A stretch of 64,000 bases of DNA from Prochloron sp965198675 (lineage in GTDB: Bacteria; Cyanobacteriota; Cyanobacteriia; Cyanobacteriales; Prochloraceae), in contig OZ240666.1 of the NCBI GenBank assembly GCA_965198675.1, positions 3,286,001-3,350,000 on the forward strand, in the 5' to 3' direction. A program made the position numbers and the translations under genes. Every line of letters starts with the position of its first letter. The first letter of the stretch is position 1. The notes under the pieces are model-generated. The model was not told the origin of the DNA. It searched no databases and saw only the letters and a program-made list of their open reading frames with translations. This document shows, piece after piece, positions 42,245-50,202 of the stretch.

Positions 42245-45211
42245 TCACACCGGAAATCTTTTCATATTAACGCTCGCCTCTTTCGCTTTTTCCATTAAAG
42301 TTGTAGAGATCCAGGGTATTTGGGGAATTTGTAACAAAACATCCACGGTGCGTCGCAAAATTCGCACCACATCTCCTTCATCCAAACTGGTATTCTGGCA
42401 CAGTTCCCCCCACTCCACTCCAAACTCTTTCCCCAAGGCCCAGGTTTCCACTAAACCGATAAAATCTTGTTCCATATACACAGCAAACCCCACGTCATGT
42501 TTCCGCTGTGTCTTCAGCAACTGTTTGCGGGGTTTTTGCAGGCGATCTAACACCTCCAATACTTCTTTGGACCGTCGATACTCTGTCCAACTATCCCGAC
42601 GGGGAGTCTCCGTAATAATCGCACTAATAACTGCTGCCAGATGAAAAGGTTCCAACTCTTCCAATTCCCCGGACATTAAAGCTAAAGCGAGCCAGAGTTC
42701 GTTCTCCGTCCTCACCACTGCTGCTGTTTCGCCCAAAGAAGTGGGGGTAAATTCGTCCAGAGCACCCAACTCCCGCAATACCTCAATTAAATTGAGAAAT
42801 TCTTCCCAATAATAAGACTTGGAGGACTGATGTTTCTTGTATTTAGCTTGGGAACGGTGCAGTTGTTCTTGCCGATCCAGCCGCTGTTTGTGGCGTTTAA
42901 TGGCATAACCCAGGTTACTGCATTGCTGCACTAAAGGATGATTTGCCAACTGCTCTTGAAGCTTATCCACTCGCTGCTGCTGACCCGCAACTTCTGGCGC
43001 TTGCTCTATAGGGGTGTCATATTCTAAAATCTTCCTACTAATTACCCCACTAGTACTATCCCCCTTGCGCCACTTTCCGAGGCGCAAATTGTCCGCAAAT
43101 GGTACAGACAACTGAGTCATTTCCTCCGGGGGTAACATTTTTGGATTAATATCTACTACATCGGCATTGCTGGCTACGTACCAACGATTATCCGAACCCA
43201 AACAGACTAACTCCGGTGCTCTTCCCGAGCCGGGTACTTTGGTAAATAAAAGAGCCGCCAGGGGAGAACCTACCCGCACATGCTTTCCTTTCAGATAGAC
43301 AATGTTGCCGCTTTCCAGTTCAGTGAGCTGGGGGGCGATTTGCCGCTTGCGGGCTGTTTCTGCTTGTTGTTCCAGGATTTCTAAGACCCGCACCTCCTCT
43401 TTCAGCCGTTCTCGCAGCTTTTCGTAACTGGCAAAATACTTCACCTCAATGGGTGCCAGTTCGATATTGATTTTGGTTATTTCCGTGGTCAATTCGGCGA
43501 TCGCCTGTTGTTCCGGAGCTAGTCGCTGTAGGGCTAAATACTCTGCAAAGCTACGCTCCAGTAATTCTTTCGCCTCTTCTATGGTATGTTTTTCTAATAA
43601 ATTTAATACCATACCGTAACTAGCAGTAAAGCAACTCTTAAGAGGTTCTGGGGCTGCTGTAGCTAGACGAGCAGCCTCTTCTGCTATATCTTTTTTTACA
43701 TCACGAGGTTGTCTGGCCTGGATAGTTACCACATGACCTACAGTATCCATCCCCCGCCTTCCCGCTCGACCTGCTATTTGCACAAATTCCGAAGAAGTCA
43801 GTATTCTGTATCCGTCATCGGTGCGCTTGGAGAGGGCGGAAATTACCGTAGTGCGAGCCGGCATATTTATCCCCGCTGCTAGGGTAGCAGTAGCAAACAC
43901 TACCTTTACCAACCCCATTTCAAATAATTCTTCCACCAATTTCTTCCAAGCTGGGAGTATACCCGCGTGGTGAGCAGCGATACCCCGTATTAAAGATTCT
44001 ATTTGCCCAGCTCTTGCTCCTTCCCCATGAGTAATTAAAAACTGCCACAAATCCTCTCTATATTTGCCATTCTCCTCTAAATACTGCCCCAATTGCTCAG
44101 TAGCACCAGGATTATTAGCCAAAAATCCCAATAATTTCTCTTGCAACTCCCTATTCTCAGCGTAATATGTGAGGAGTTTGGCTTGTAAATCCGGATTGTC
44201 TGCTAAAAAGAATTGCAGCAGCTTTACTTGAATCCGTTCCCGCTCTTCGGAGGTGACTAAGTTAAAATCTAACTGCTCCACTGCTTGATCGCAACCCCGC
44301 CGACTGAAAATCAGGTAGATAGCAGGGAGCATTTCCTGCTCTGTCAGTTGTTTGAGGATTTGCACTGTGGTGGGGCAATCTTCCCGTTTGATTCGTCGGT
44401 ATTTATCCACTCCTTTCCGCTTCGATTTCAGCTGACGATTTAGTTTCTGACTCTTATCCAATAAAGGGAACAAACCGTGAGTATTGCTAAAATGGAATTG
44501 GAGGGGAACCGGGCGAAAGTCAGAATTAATCAGTTCGCAGTGTTTAATGGATCCTTGCTTTTGTGGTTGCGCTGCTTGACGCACTTGGTTAATCCAGTCC
44601 GTCAGTTGTTCCGGGTTGCCAATAGTAGCGGATAAGGCTACCATCTGAATAGTGGGGGGACAGTAGATAATGGATTCTTCCCAAACCGTACCCCGAGACG
44701 GCTCGCTGATATAATGACACTCGTCTAATACTACAGCTGCTACGTTTTCCAAAGACGTACCCACTTGTCCTATGGGGGTTTCGTAGAGCATATTGCGAAA
44801 GACTTCCGTAGTCATCACCACGATAGGTGCTTCCGGATTTTCCACTTCGTCTCCCGTAATCAAACCCACCAGTTTAGGGGAACCAAATTTTTCCTGAAAA
44901 TCTCGCAACTTTTGATTGGAAAGGGCTTTAAGGGGAGTGGTGTACAGTACCCGCTTCTTCTGGTGCAGAGCGCGATAAATAGCGTACTCTCCGATTAAGG
45001 TTTTCCCGGAACCCGTGGGGGCACAGACAACGACCGATTTACCCCGCTCCAGGGCAGCGATCGCCTGTTGCTGGAAATCGTCTAGTTCAAAGGGGAATAG
45101 TTGTTTGAGATTTAACTTGGAAATAGTCAGCCGGTCCTTTATCTGGGTGTTTGCTTCTATTATACTATCGGGAGGACAAAACTGGAAGGGGGAAATTGGT
45201 AATTTGACCAA
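42245..45211 (-). CDS. DEAD/DExH-box helicase, Ski2/Mtr4-like
   Basis: A 988-residue superfamily 2 helicase. Motif I is VVCAPTGSGKTLIGEYAIYR (about residues 61-80), motif II VVLDECHYISEPSRGTVWEE, motif III LSATIGNPEQLTDWI, and motif VI VQIAGRAGRRGMDTVGHVVT. There is an unusual polar insert between the RecA domains (NPDLQAKLLTYYAENRELQE...GATEQLGQYLEENG) and a long C-terminal Ski2/DSHCT-like domain. Cyanobacteria carry one such gene, thought to unwind RNA during turnover. It looks intact. Confidence 0.93.
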   Translation of the reverse strand: MVKLPISPFQFCPPDSIIEANTQIKDRLTISKLNLKQLFPFELDDFQQQAIAALERGKSVVVCAPTGSGKTLIGEYAIYRALHQKKRVLYTTPLKALSNQKLRDFQEKFGSPKLVGLITGDEVENPEAPIVVMTTEVFRNMLYETPIGQVGTSLENVAAVVLDECHYISEPSRGTVWEESIIYCPPTIQMVALSATIGNPEQLTDWINQVRQAAQPQKQGSIKHCELINSDFRPVPLQFHFSNTHGLFPLLDKSQKLNRQLKSKRKGVDKYRRIKREDCPTTVQILKQLTEQEMLPAIYLIFSRRGCDQAVEQLDFNLVTSEERERIQVKLLQFFLADNPDLQAKLLTYYAENRELQEKLLGFLANNPGATEQLGQYLEENGKYREDLWQFLITHGEGARAGQIESLIRGIAAHHAGILPAWKKLVEELFEMGLVKVVFATATLAAGINMPARTTVISALSKRTDDGYRILTSSEFVQIAGRAGRRGMDTVGHVVTIQARQPRDVKKDIAEEAARLATAAPEPLKSCFTASYGMVLNLLEKHTIEEAKELLERSFAEYLALQRLAPEQQAIAELTTEITKINIELAPIEVKYFASYEKLRERLKEEVRVLEILEQQAETARKRQIAPQLTELESGNIVYLKGKHVRVGSPLAALLFTKVPGSGRAPELVCLGSDNRWYVASNADVVDINPKMLPPEEMTQLSVPFADNLRLGKWRKGDSTSGVISRKILEYDTPIEQAPEVAGQQQRVDKLQEQLANHPLVQQCSNLGYAIKRHKQRLDRQEQLHRSQAKYKKHQSSKSYYWEEFLNLIEVLRELGALDEFTPTSLGETAAVVRTENELWLALALMSGELEELEPFHLAAVISAIITETPRRDSWTEYRRSKEVLEVLDRLQKPRKQLLKTQRKHDVGFAVYMEQDFIGLVETWALGKEFGVEWGELCQNTSLDEGDVVRILRRTVDVLLQIPQIPWISTTLMEKAKEASVNMKRFPV

Positions 45212-45321
45212 AAAACTAGAAGCCCCCCCGCCCTTAACCTGAATTGAGGGCTACCGTATCAAATTCCTACAGGGTTTCAATATTTTTAATTTCTTAGTCT
45301 TGTGTAGGGTAGGCAATCCCT

Positions 45322-45985
45322 GTAGGATGTGTTAGCGATAGCGTAACGCATCGTTATTTTGTATAAATCTGGTGTTTTTTCATGACTAGCTACGGTCGAA
45401 TAAAAATTGAGGGTGGTACATATTTTTTCACCCAGGTTACACATCACAGACAACCTTGGCTTTGTAGGGATATTGCCCGTTCTTTACTTCGTTCTGCGTT
45501 TCTCAAGGTTCGTGAAAAATACCCATTTCAAATTGATGCAATTGTGTTGTTGCCTGATCACATTTATTGTATCTGGACATTACCGCCCAATGATAGTGAT
45601 TATGCAACTCGTTGGCGACTGATTAAAAGCTATGTGACAAAGCAGGGAGCATCTCAGCTACAGCTACAGGCAAACCGAAGTGAGTCGCGGCAAAAGCGCA
45701 GAGAGGGCAATCTTTGGCAACGGCGGTTTTGGGAACATTGGATTCGGGATGATGGTGATTTTGAACGACATTGTGATTATATTCACTACAACCCAGTGAA
45801 GCATGGACTATGTCATCGAGTCGTGGATTGGAAATATTCGAGTTTCCACCGATATGTAGCCCAGGGTGTTTACCCGATTAATTGGGGAATGAAGGGAGAA
45901 TTAATTCCGTCAATGGTGGAGGTTTGGGATAGGTGAGTTGAGCTCTTGTGATGCGTTACGCTATCGTTAACGCATCCTACAATAT
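45322..45985 (+). mobile_element. REP-associated transposase unit with flanking REP palindromes
   Basis: The left REP at about 45322-45353 reads GTAGGATGTGTTAGCGATAG then CGTAACGCATC. The right REP at about 45952-45984 reads ATGCGTTACGCTATCGTTAA then CGCATCCTAC. They are inverted copies of one palindromic sequence around the transposase gene. Solo copies lie at about 46836-46866, 48692-48725 and, shortened, 50154-50179. The unit interrupts the 3' end of an aspartyl protease gene. Confidence 0.75.
45382..45936 (+). CDS. REP-associated tyrosine transposase (RAYT, Y1_Tnp)
   Basis: A 184-residue TnpA_REP family protein. Signature parts are YFFTQVTHHRQPWLCRDIAR, the HUH-like FQIDAIVLLPDHIYCIWTLP (His-hydrophobic pair near residues 62-64), the helical LIKSYVTKQGASQ, and RRFWEHWIRDDGDFERHCDY with IHYNPVKHGLCHRV, where the catalytic tyrosine lies. 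It nicks and moves or copies REP sequences. The gene appears intact and is flanked by its cognate REPs. Confidence 0.93.
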   Translation: MTSYGRIKIEGGTYFFTQVTHHRQPWLCRDIARSLLRSAFLKVREKYPFQIDAIVLLPDHIYCIWTLPPNDSDYATRWRLIKSYVTKQGASQLQLQANRSESRQKRREGNLWQRRFWEHWIRDDGDFERHCDYIHYNPVKHGLCHRVVDWKYSSFHRYVAQGVYPINWGMKGELIPSMVEVWDR

Positions 45986-46247
45986 TGATGTCAATCCTGA
46001 CATATTCTCCATCCCAAATTACGTCAGCGATATAAACATCAAAAATGCAGGAAGTTCCATCCCCTAATGTGGCTATGTCACGTCCCTTCCAAGTTAAGCC
46101 TAATTCAAGGATAATATGAGATGGTAAGGTTAAAAATCCGGAGAAGCCCGTATCAATCACTGCCTCTGTAAACTTGGTTTTAGTATCATTTTGAACCACT
46201 ATAGATAATATAGCTTCACAACTTTGATTAACTACGCCTTGCATCAT
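45985..46247 (-). pseudogene. Clan AA aspartic protease, 3' end lost to the RAYT unit
   Basis: From an ATG at 46247 overlapping the previous stop (TAATG), the frame has MQGVVNQSCEAILSIVVQND, the catalytic-type FTEAVIDTGFSGFLTLPSHI and TLGDGTSCIFDVYIADVIWD. It then runs into REP/RAYT sequence after DINIVGCV. About 25 C-terminal residues, including the usual LLGMDLL-type strand, are missing. It forms a pair with the small gene upstream on the same strand. Confidence 0.65.
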
Positions 46248-46516
46248 TAACTTTTCAGGCTCCTTGCACCAAAATGGTAAACTGCCTGATGCCCAATTCG
46301 GACAAACCATGTCTGTGCATCAGGGCATTTAGCAAGAAGAAGATCAGATGCAGTTACCACATTATCTGCAACTTCAAACGCTCCTGTCTCAATATCGATC
46401 GCTACGATCTTACCATGATTACCCGCTTCGACTTTTCGACGAATCTGGGTTTCGTACCAATGATCGCCCCGTCGGGCAAATTCTTCTTTGCTATAGCGAG
46501 GCAGTTCCACAGCCAT
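46247..46516 (-). CDS. Small conserved protein paired with aspartyl protease
   Basis: An 89-residue protein, MAVELPRYSKEEFARRGDHW, then VEAGNHGKIVAIDIETGAFE and CPDAQTWFVRIGHQAVYHFG. It is a common cyanobacterial hypothetical usually directly followed by a clan AA aspartic protease, as here (one-base overlap). The tight coupling suggests a functional pair, perhaps toxin-antitoxin-like, but the function is unknown. It looks intact. Confidence 0.7.
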   Translation of the reverse strand: MAVELPRYSKEEFARRGDHWYETQIRRKVEAGNHGKIVAIDIETGAFEVADNVVTASDLLLAKCPDAQTWFVRIGHQAVYHFGARSLKS

Positions 46517-46642
46517 GACTTTCTCCCAAATTACTAACCGACTTTAATTATAGCCTAGCAGTCAGCTCGGCGATCGCACTGAGTGATAGAGAATGTTTTT
46601 AAGTGGCGATCGCCTATACAGCAATCCTAAATCATTTGCTCC

Positions 46643-47069
46643 CCTCGCCCTACGGGCACCCCCCTTCATAAGGGGGGCTGGGGGGGATCTAGCGTTAGGA
46701 CTTGTACAAATGATTTAGACGCGCTATACTATAGGGAAGACGGAACTGGTAATCTGACAGGGTTGGGTCATCCTTCGCGCCCCCACTAACAACTGCTAAT
46801 TTTATGTTGTCACTTTTTTTACCTGTGAGACCTTGCGATGCGTTAGCGATAGCGTAACGCATCCTACAAGACGGCGATCGCACTCGCCCTACGGGCACCT
46901 CCCTTCATAAGGGGGGCTGGGGGGGATCTAGCGTTAGGACTTGTACAAATGATTTAGACGCGCTATACTATAGGGAAGACGGAACTGGTAATCTGACAGG
47001 GCTAGATCATCCTTCGCGCCCCCACTAGCAACTGCTGGTTTTATGTTGTCACTTTTTTTACCTGTGAGG
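46643..47069 (+). repeat. 188-bp direct repeat in two copies
   Basis: Copies at about 46643-46830 and 46882-47069 are almost identical. Each runs from CTCGCCCTACGGGCAC through AAGGGGGGCTGGGGGGGATC and GACTTGTACAAATGATTTAG to TTATGTTGTCACTTTTTTTA. They are separated by a solo REP and a HIP1 site. No gene lies inside. Confidence 0.85.
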
Positions 47070-47113
47070 AGTCTACCATATATGTATCCAATTAGAGGTA
47101 ATCCAAGAAAAAA

Positions 47114-47569
47114 TTGTTAGCTGGTTTAGCTATACCTGTTGTTGGGTGTTCTATACTGTCTATTACGTCCTTACCTAAGGCGGAAGGGGATATGTTCTTG
47201 GCAGATAAAGCGGAAGGAGATATATTCTTGGCTCAATCTGGTACATATAGTTGTGAAGAGTATCGCCACATAAGCGGCGGAACCAAATATCGCGTTTCAC
47301 CGCCCATACGCGGCAGTTTTATTTCTGAATATCATCTTTTCATTAAGTGCTTTGTACCCGTATCATCCAAAACATGTGAGTACAAAGGATCTATAAATGA
47401 CTGGTGGCATATCTGTGGGGCAAGCTGTGTTAAAGACTATTTGGAGGATTTGGATTCACGAGACTATGAGTGCTTGATCAATTTAACTAATAACGGAGGA
47501 ATAGTAGAAGACGATAATGGGCGAAAATATTATCAATTTGAAGAAGGTACTCAATTTAGATTGAGATAA
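47114..47569 (+). CDS. Putative secreted Cys-containing protein (hypothetical)
   Basis: A 151-codon frame. The N-terminus LLAGLAIPVVGCSILSIT is a signal or lipoprotein-like segment. It is followed by a ten-residue tandem duplication (KAEGDMFLAD, KAEGDIFLAQ) and a domain with six or more cysteines (YSCEEYRH, IKCFVPVSSKTCEYKG, HICGASCV, YECLI). The only start is a TTG at 47114, and a stop lies five codons before it (TAA SKKK), so the original start may have been lost to the direct repeat upstream. Export to the periplasm is inferred. No family recognised. Confidence 0.5.
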   Translation: MLAGLAIPVVGCSILSITSLPKAEGDMFLADKAEGDIFLAQSGTYSCEEYRHISGGTKYRVSPPIRGSFISEYHLFIKCFVPVSSKTCEYKGSINDWWHICGASCVKDYLEDLDSRDYECLINLTNNGGIVEDDNGRKYYQFEEGTQFRLR

Positions 47570-47579
47570 AAATATCAGG

Positions 47580-47990
47580 TGTGATAGATTGGAGCCGTCA
47601 GCACCCCGCTCTAAAGTTCCGTGGCTCTCGTGCCCTAGACCGGAGGTGCTTGACCAGTCTAAGCCCTTTGAGGGCTACGTTATCGGCAAGTTTTTAGTTA
47701 AAGTTCCTACCCTGGGATGCGACGCCAGTTCCAGGCTCTAGAACCGAGTCGTTAAACAGCTCTACGAGGGGTAAGGTAGTGCGGCTTGGATAGTACCGAC
47801 CGATAACTTTGCGCCTCGACCCAGCTCGAATCGAATTCGAGCTGGAAAGCGAGGCAAGACGACGAGGCGAACTTTACCCTAGAAATAGGAGTTGGGTGGG
47901 GGTTATTCCCTACCCCCCCTGATGGGGGACGGCACTATGTGCATAAACGTTTTCCTCCCCGGTCTAAAGACACGGGGTTTCCAACGATTA
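47580..47990 (+). mobile_element. Structured non-coding remnant resembling an IS200/IS605 TnpB guide-RNA end
   Basis: About 400 bases without a gene but with strong local stems, for example CCAGCTCGAATCGAATTCGAGCTGG (a perfect palindrome near 47821-47845), and a terminal hairpin CCCC-GGTCTAAAGACAC-GGGG near 47957-47980 followed by TTTCCAACGA. Terminal hairpins of this form close the right ends of many cyanobacterial TnpB elements, where the 3' region encodes the guide RNA. No tnpB coding sequence remains. The brnT gene starts 20 bases after the hairpin. Confidence 0.35.
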
Positions 47991-47999
47991 GGAGTTTTC

Positions 48000-48287
48000 A
48001 TGAATTTTGAGTGGGATGAGGACAAAAACAAGATCAATCTTGCCAAACATGGTTTCAACTTTCACGATGCTTCACGAATATTCAAGCTACCGATGATTGT
48101 GGAGCTTGATGCTCCTGAAGCGTATGGTGAAGAGCAGTAGGTTGGGATTGGTTTATTGGATGTGCGGGTGGTAGTAGTTGTGTTTACCGAGCCACAGGAG
48201 GACGTAATCCGGATCATTTCAATCCGAAAAGCACTTTCTCATGAACGAAAACGCTATGAAAAATACATCAAAAACAGATTGGGATAG
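48000..48287 (+). pseudogene. brnT: BrnT-type ribonuclease toxin with in-frame amber codon
   Basis: MNFEWDEDKNKINLAKHGFN, then FHDASRIF, is the standard BrnT start. The frame reads AYGEEQ, stop TAG (48138-48140), then VGIGLLDVRVVVVVFTEPQE, DVIRIISIRKALSHERKRYE and ends at 48287, 95 residues in all. Homologues have a Trp at the stop position, so TGG became TAG. The toxin is truncated after 46 residues and should be inactive. It overlaps the antitoxin gene, as in functional brnTA operons. Confidence 0.8.
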
Positions 48288-48534
48288 GATCGATGCAATG
48301 ACTGACGAGGAAATTGATACCTCTGATATCCCTCCTCTGTCAGAAGAGTTTTTCGCCAACGCAAAACTACGTCTTCCTGTTTCTGAGGAGGCAATTGTTG
48401 CTGTTAGTGTAGATCCTGAAACCTTAGAATGGTTTCAGCACCAGGGGGAGAAAGCACAAAAACATATGGCTGCTGCATTACGCATTTATGCTGAGGCGCA
48501 CAAGTCATCCATCGCACACCAAACAAGGTTATAA
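48241..48534 (+). CDS. brnA: BrnA-type antitoxin
   Basis: A 97-residue protein: KTDWDRIDAMTDEEIDTSDI with PPLSEEFFANAKLRLP, then VSVDPETLEWFQHQGEKAQK and HMAAALRIYAEAHK, the BrnA layout of an N-terminal acidic helix and a C-terminal ribbon-helix-helix. It overlaps brnT by 47 bases. In active systems BrnA neutralises BrnT and represses the operon; here the toxin is cut by an amber codon. Its last 55 codons are copied again at 48734-48900. Confidence 0.8.
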   Translation: MNENAMKNTSKTDWDRIDAMTDEEIDTSDIPPLSEEFFANAKLRLPVSEEAIVAVSVDPETLEWFQHQGEKAQKHMAAALRIYAEAHKSSIAHQTRL

Positions 48535-49026
48535 TGTTTTTTGTCTTGCGATCGTGATCCTCAGAACCTGGGGGCGGGAAGACTCCCGTTTCTACTGTAT
48601 TTTGGAGCAGGGTAGAAATTGTTTTCTCATAACGGTCAACTAAAAACTTGGACGATTCTAGTGAGGAGCTACAATATATGTATCTAGACCTTGCGATGCG
48701 TTACGCTATCGCTAACGCATCCTACAAGACGGCTACGTCTTCCTGTTTCTGAGGAGGCAATTGTTGCTGTTAGTGTAGATCCTGAAACCTTAGAATGGTT
48801 TCAGCACCAGGGGGAGAAAGCACAAAAACATATGGCTGCTGCATTACGCATTTATGCTGAGGCGCACAAGTCATCCATCGCACACCAAACAAGGTTATAA
48901 TGTTTTTTGTCTTGCGATCGTGATCCTCAGAACCTGGGGGCGGGAAGACCCCCGTTTCTACTGTATTTTGGAGCAGGGTAGAAATTGTTCTCTCATAACG
49001 GTCAACTAAAAACTTGGACGATTCTA
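48368..49026 (+). repeat. 293-bp direct duplication of the brnA tail and permease leader
   Basis: Copy 1 (48368-48660) and copy 2 (48734-49026) are nearly identical, from CTACGTCTTCCTGTTTCTGA to AACTTGGACGATTCTA. Each contains the last 55 codons of brnA followed by about 65 bases that also form the 5' end of the permease gene (50178-50242). A solo REP with a copy of GGAGCTACAATATATGTATC separates them. The brnA-like frame in copy 2 (48734-48900) lacks its own start. Confidence 0.85.
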
Positions 49027-49190
49027 GCCAGTAGGTTGGGTTAGCGACAGCGTAACCCAACAACAACTTTTTCCTTGTCCACCAAACAACCTTATAATGT
49101 TTCGTTGCGATCGCCTAGCAGCCCGCAATTCAAGTTAAAGGCGATGGTTTATGATATTTAGAAAGTAATAAGGAATAAATTACAATAATT

Positions 49191-50142
49191 GTGAGCAAAT
49201 TACAATCAGATTACGATAGTCCTTGAAAAGAAACATTAGATATGTATTTAGAGTCATTTCTGGAACTCTGTTTTCCTGAGGTACATAGGGATATTGACTG
49301 GTTACGAGGTTATGAATCCCTGGATACAGAACTCCAAGAAATTATTCGAGACGCAGAAACAGGAAGACGTTTCGCCGACAAGTTGGTCAAGGTGTGGCTG
49401 AAAAATGGGGAAGAAACAGTAATCTTAACTCACATCGAAGTGCAAAGTCAAGTGCAATCAGATTTTGCCGAGCGCATGTTTATTTATAATCACCGTTTGT
49501 ATGACAAGTATAGGAAACAAGTCATTAGTTTAGCGGTGTTAGGAGACGAGCAATTTTCTTGGCGACCCCACCAGTTACGGGTATAGTCGCTGGGGGTTTG
49601 AAACTCGCTTAAATTTTCCCATAGTAAAGCTGTTAGACTTCAAGGAACAGTGGGCAACTTTAGAAGAGAGCAAAAATCCCTGTGCAGCTATTATTATGGC
49701 TCATCTTTCTACTCAAGCAACCAAAGGTAAACCTCAGGAAAGGTTACAATCGAAATTGAGCTTGGTGCGTCGATTGTACCGACTAGATTATACTAAGAGT
49801 GAGATTCTGGAGTTATTCCGGTTAATCGAATGGATGATGGTATTATCGGAAGAACTGAAGGATGAATTTAAAACTCAAGTAAAACAAATTGAGGAGGGTT
49901 ATCGAGTGCCATATATTACAGATTTTGAGCGAGATGCTATCCGCATAGGTTATTTGGAAAGTGCTCGCGAGTTAACAATTGCAGTTTTGGAGGCGCGGTT
50001 TGAAGTCGTACCACAACAGATGAGGGAGCGTCTAAACGCTATTAAAGAACCACAAAAGTTAAAAGGATTAGTTAAACAGGCTGCTACTGTAGCATCTCTG
50101 GAAGATTTTGAGCAAATCTTAGCCCAAACTGAGGCTAACTAA
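49191..50142 (+). pseudogene. Rpn-family (PD-(D/E)XK) transposase-like nuclease, two lesions
   Basis: Read from a GTG at 49191, the frame gives SKLQSDYDSP, a TGA at 49224-49226 where relatives have Trp, then KETLDMYLESFLELCFPEVH and DIDWLRGYESLDTELQEIIR. It continues to HIEVQSQVQSDFAERMFIYN, which carries the nuclease core. An extra T near 49575 shifts the frame; the continuation YGYSRWGFETRLNFPIVKLL, FKEQWATLEESKNPCAAIIM and the helical tail ends at 50142. Family members promote recombination or act as nucleases. With a nonsense codon and a frameshift this copy is dead. Confidence 0.75.
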
Positions 50143-50202
50143 ATTGTAGGTTGGGTGATGCGTTAACAACGCATCCTACTGTATTTTGGAGCAGGGTAGA
50201 AA

